Shown piece after piece: positions 61,600 to 64,000 of a DNA stretch of 64,000 bases. This DNA comes from Nocardia vinacea (GTDB taxonomy: Bacteria > Actinomycetota > Actinomycetes > Mycobacteriales > Mycobacteriaceae): positions 1,364,001 through 1,428,000 of the forward strand of contig NZ_CP109149.1 of assembly GCF_035920345.1 (NCBI RefSeq). Direction: 5' to 3'. Position numbers and translations under genes: made by a program. Within the stretch, counting starts at the first letter, position 1. Every line of letters begins with the position of its first letter. Under the pieces are notes generated by a model, which was not told the DNA's origin, did no database searches, and saw only the letters and a program-made list of their open reading frames with translations.

Positions 61600-62355
61600 A
61601 TGGGTCTGCTCGATGAAAAGGTTGTGATCATCACCGGTGCCGGCGGCGGAATCGGTTTGGACACGGCGTTGCACCTCCACGAGGAGGGCGCGCGTGTGGT
61701 GGCGACAGTGCATTCCGAGTCCGGATTGGCCAAGCTCGATGTCGGTAGCGAACGGCTGGTCGGCCGAGTCGTCGATGTGACCAGCGAGGAACAGGTCAAA
61801 GCATTGATCGAGTTCACTGTGGAGAGGTTCGGCCGACTCGACGGGATCGTGAACAACGCGGGCATCCTGATTCCGGGCACGATTCTGGAGGCCACGGCCG
61901 AGGACTACCAGCGGACCTTCGATGTGAACGTCAAGGGGGTCTTCCTGGGTTCCAAGTACGCCATCCCGGAGCTGCTGAAGTCCGGCGGCGGGTCGATCGT
62001 GAACTTCGGGTCGATCAACTCGGTGGGCGCGGAGAAGATGCTGACCACCTACACTGCCAGCAAAGGAGCAGTGCTGACCCTGACCAAGGCGATCGCGCTG
62101 GACTTCGGGGCGCAGGGGATCCGGGCCAACACGCTGTGCCCCGGTTTCGTGGATACGCCACTGAATGTGCCGCATTACACCGCGCTCGGTGGGCGGGAAG
62201 CGCTCGACGCCGGGCTGGCGGACTTCCAGCCGATCGGTCGTCCGATCCTGCCGCTCGAAATCGCCCACTCCGTTGCGTTCCTGCTCTCGGACCACTCCAC
62301 CGCCATCACCGGGACGGCGTTCATCGTGGACGGCGGCGTCCTGGCCGGAGCCTGA
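61600..62355 (+). CDS. Short-chain dehydrogenase/reductase
   Basis: The 251-residue SDR has KVVIITGAGGGIGLDTALHL, GIVNNAGILIPGTILEATAE, IVNFGSINSVGAEKMLTTYT (Ser/Tyr) and ASKGAVLTLTKAIALDFGAQ (Lys), and a normal C-terminus (GTAFIVDGGVLAGA). AGAAGGAGA precedes ATG 61600. It is followed by a GMC oxidoreductase with the same operator type, suggesting a shared alcohol-oxidising route. Confidence 0.9.
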   Translation: MGLLDEKVVIITGAGGGIGLDTALHLHEEGARVVATVHSESGLAKLDVGSERLVGRVVDVTSEEQVKALIEFTVERFGRLDGIVNNAGILIPGTILEATAEDYQRTFDVNVKGVFLGSKYAIPELLKSGGGSIVNFGSINSVGAEKMLTTYTASKGAVLTLTKAIALDFGAQGIRANTLCPGFVDTPLNVPHYTALGGREALDAGLADFQPIGRPILPLEIAHSVAFLLSDHSTAITGTAFIVDGGVLAGA

Positions 62356-62412
62356 CCGATTCGTGACGGCGCCGGTTCGGGCATCGAAGTTGGCGACTGC
62401 GCGTAATTTAAA

Positions 62413-62424
62413 TCTGTCGACAAT
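62413..62424. promoter_or_regulatory. ATTGTCGACAAT-like palindrome, copy 3 (one mismatch)
   Basis: TCTGTCGACAAT-type sequence with the core TGTCGACA, 18 bp upstream of the GMC start and just after AT-rich TAATTTAAAT. It differs from the perfect motif by one arm base. Its position near the start suggests direct repression. Confidence 0.6.
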
Positions 62425-62441
62425 CGACGAAAGGGGTCGAC

Positions 62442-64000
62442 GTGACCACCTTCAAGCCTGAGCCCGCACCTGATGTCGTCCACCATGAACCCGTTGACGT
62501 GCTCGTGATCGGTGCGGGTCCTTCCGGAGCGGTCGTCACGCACACCGCCGCGGTCGCGGGACTCTCGGTGTTGTGTTTGGAACAGGGCGACTGGGTCAAT
62601 CCCAGCGACTTTCCGGCCAACCATCCCGAGTGGGAACTGCTCATCCAGCACGACTGGGCGCACGACCCGAACGTTCGCGCCCTGCCCGCCGACTACCCGG
62701 TCGACGTGACCGACTCGGATATGTGGCCGGTGATGTTCAACGGGGTGGGCGGTGGATCCATCTTCTACGGTGCGGAGTGGCCGCGCCTGCTCCCGTCGGA
62801 TTTCCGGGTCAAGTCCCTTGACGGTGTCGCCGACGATTGGCCCATCGATTACGACGATCTGAAGCCGTATCACGATGAGGTCGACCGGTTCATCGGTGTC
62901 TCCGGCCTGGATGGCGATACCGCCTATCCGCCTGGGCTGGAGTATCCCTTGCCACCGCACCCGCTGGGCAAGCCGGGCATGACGGCCGCCGCCGCCGCCA
63001 ACAAACTCGGCTGGCACTGGTGGCCCGGTACGAACGCCATTCCCAGCCAGAAGAACAAAACCCTCGCGCAGTGCGCACGAATGGGCGTCTGCGAATGGGG
63101 TTGTCCGCAGGGCGCCAAGGCGTCCTTCGATTTGATCTACCTGCCGCAGGCGCAACAGGCCGGTGCGCGGGTGCAGACGGGCGCGCGGGTGCGCCGGGTG
63201 CGCACCGACCGATCCGGGCAGGCCACCGGCGCGGAGTGGGTTGATCGTTCTGGAACGATTCATTTCCAGCCCGCGCGGGCAGTGGTGGTGTGCGCCAACG
63301 GAATCGGGACGCCCAGACTGCTGTTGCTGTCGGCCGACGAGTCGCATCCCGACGGTCTGGCCAACTCTTCCGGGCAGGTGGGCCGCAACCTGATGCTGCA
63401 CCCCAATTGTGGCTCGATGGGTTTCTACGACGAGAACTTGGAAAGCTGGCGGGGTCCGGCCGGCCAGCTGATCCATTCGATGCAGTTCTACGACACCGAT
63501 CTGTCGCGTGGCTTCGTTCGTGGGGCGAAGCTGCACGCGTTGCCGACACCTGGGCCGCTCAATGCGATCGTCGAACATCGTGGGCTCGACTTCGACGAGG
63601 TGTGGGGGCCGGCGATCCATGATGTGGCCCGCGCCGCCAACAACGGGATCCTGTGGGCGGCGAACGTGGAAGACCTACCCGAAGAACACAATCGGGTGAC
63701 TCTGTCGACCGACCTGATCGACAGCGATGGGTTGCCTGCGCCGAAGATCGAGTACCGGGTCAGCGAAAACACCCGCAAGATCCTCCAATTCACCGTCGAC
63801 CGGATGGTGGAGCTGCACCAGGCCGCCGGGGCCCGGCGGATCTTCACCAAGGAGTTGTGGATCGACCAGCCGGGTCATCTGCTCGGCACCGCCCGCATGG
63901 GTAGCGATCCGGCGACATCGGTCGTCGATTCCTATGGCCGGGCCCACGACGTCGGCAATCTCTACATTGCCGACGGCAGCATCTTCGTCACTTCCGGTTC
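62442..64000 (+). CDS. GMC-family oxidoreductase (gluconate/sugar or sterol-alcohol dehydrogenase-like), 3' end cut by window
   Basis: The 519 visible residues begin with VDVLVIGAGPSGAVVTHTAA (FAD loop) and include LEQGDWVNPSDFPANHPEWE, MFNGVGGGSIFYGAEWPRLL, a Cys-rich CARMGVCEWGCPQGAKASF, VVVCANGIGTPRLLLLS and the late HLLGTARMGSDPATSVVDSY then DVGNLYIADGSIFVTSG. The Cys-rich loop and GTARMG ending are typical of large GMC dehydrogenases related to gluconate 2-dehydrogenase. GTG 62442 has GAAAGGGG upstream. Expected length is about 530, so only about 10-20 residues are missing. Confidence 0.88.
   Translation, partial: MTTFKPEPAPDVVHHEPVDVLVIGAGPSGAVVTHTAAVAGLSVLCLEQGDWVNPSDFPANHPEWELLIQHDWAHDPNVRALPADYPVDVTDSDMWPVMFNGVGGGSIFYGAEWPRLLPSDFRVKSLDGVADDWPIDYDDLKPYHDEVDRFIGVSGLDGDTAYPPGLEYPLPPHPLGKPGMTAAAAANKLGWHWWPGTNAIPSQKNKTLAQCARMGVCEWGCPQGAKASFDLIYLPQAQQAGARVQTGARVRRVRTDRSGQATGAEWVDRSGTIHFQPARAVVVCANGIGTPRLLLLSADESHPDGLANSSGQVGRNLMLHPNCGSMGFYDENLESWRGPAGQLIHSMQFYDTDLSRGFVRGAKLHALPTPGPLNAIVEHRGLDFDEVWGPAIHDVARAANNGILWAANVEDLPEEHNRVTLSTDLIDSDGLPAPKIEYRVSENTRKILQFTVDRMVELHQAAGARRIFTKELWIDQPGHLLGTARMGSDPATSVVDSYGRAHDVGNLYIADGSIFVTSG

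Overview
The window is high-GC actinobacterial DNA, most likely from Nocardia or a close mycolate-containing relative (Rhodococcus, Mycobacterium). Supporting features are a complete mce lipid-import operon, a mycothiol-dependent formaldehyde dehydrogenase, an F420-type LLM oxidoreductase, and a CYP51-ferredoxin-CYP123-aldehyde dehydrogenase locus that I recall as syntenic with M. tuberculosis Rv0763c-Rv0771. Genus assignment and all homolog naming come from recognition of protein sequence, not from a search.

Layout. 1-13 kb is mixed housekeeping and accessory DNA: a kup C-terminus, several regulators with visible operators, class III aminotransferase, GT39-type membrane glycosyltransferase, ArsC-like protein, AIM24 protein, Nudix hydrolase and HSL-type esterase. 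13-18.9 kb holds a GMC oxidoreductase, a truncated ltrA, an XRE/TPR regulator, a DUF4254 protein and an AraC regulator. 19-23 kb is a four-gene dehydrogenase/hydrolase operon divergent from a TetR gene, with a perfect 20-bp inverted repeat between them. 23.5-32.2 kb is a full mce operon (two YrbE permeases, MceA-F, one Mas protein). 32.4-37.4 kb holds a TetR gene, a DapB-like dehydrogenase, a FabG3-like hydroxysteroid dehydrogenase, mscR with a deleted partner, and a methyltransferase. 37.4-40.5 kb is a sugar/lipid-modification trio. 40.5-50.3 kb is a sterol-like oxidation block: CYP125, CYP51, a TetR gene, and a six-gene operon (CYP123-like P450, SDR, ferredoxin, NTF2-like, unknown protein, FadD19-like ligase). 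50.5-55.3 kb is an aldA operon in which several genes are decayed. 56-64 kb holds further SDRs, a DJ-1/PfpI protein, small unknown proteins, a secreted glycine-rich protein, an esterase, and a second GMC oxidoreductase cut by the window end.

How the genes fit together. Mce import, CYP125/CYP51/CYP123, ferredoxin, FadD19-like ligase, aldehyde dehydrogenase and many SDRs suggest uptake and oxidation of a sterol or other polycyclic terpenoid. The main observation is a shared operator, roughly GGACA-N2-TGTCC, at the promoters of most of these units. At eight sites an extended -10 hexamer lies exactly 8 nt before an NTG triplet inside the operator. At three sites that ATG is the start of the protein (two paralogous TetR regulators and an SDR), implying leaderless mRNAs whose start codon lies in the operator. 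At CYP51 and the CYP123-like gene the same ATG opens a 15- or 11-codon micro-ORF whose stop codon overlaps the P450 start codon. A variant site (CTGGA-N6-TCCA, 4 nt before a TATGKT -10) precedes the mce operon and the FabG3-like gene.

A second theme is gene decay. I see at least ten broken genes. Three (MBL hydrolase, SDR, HIBADH-like) have lost their middle while keeping both ends and their ATGA/GTGA overlaps with neighbours.
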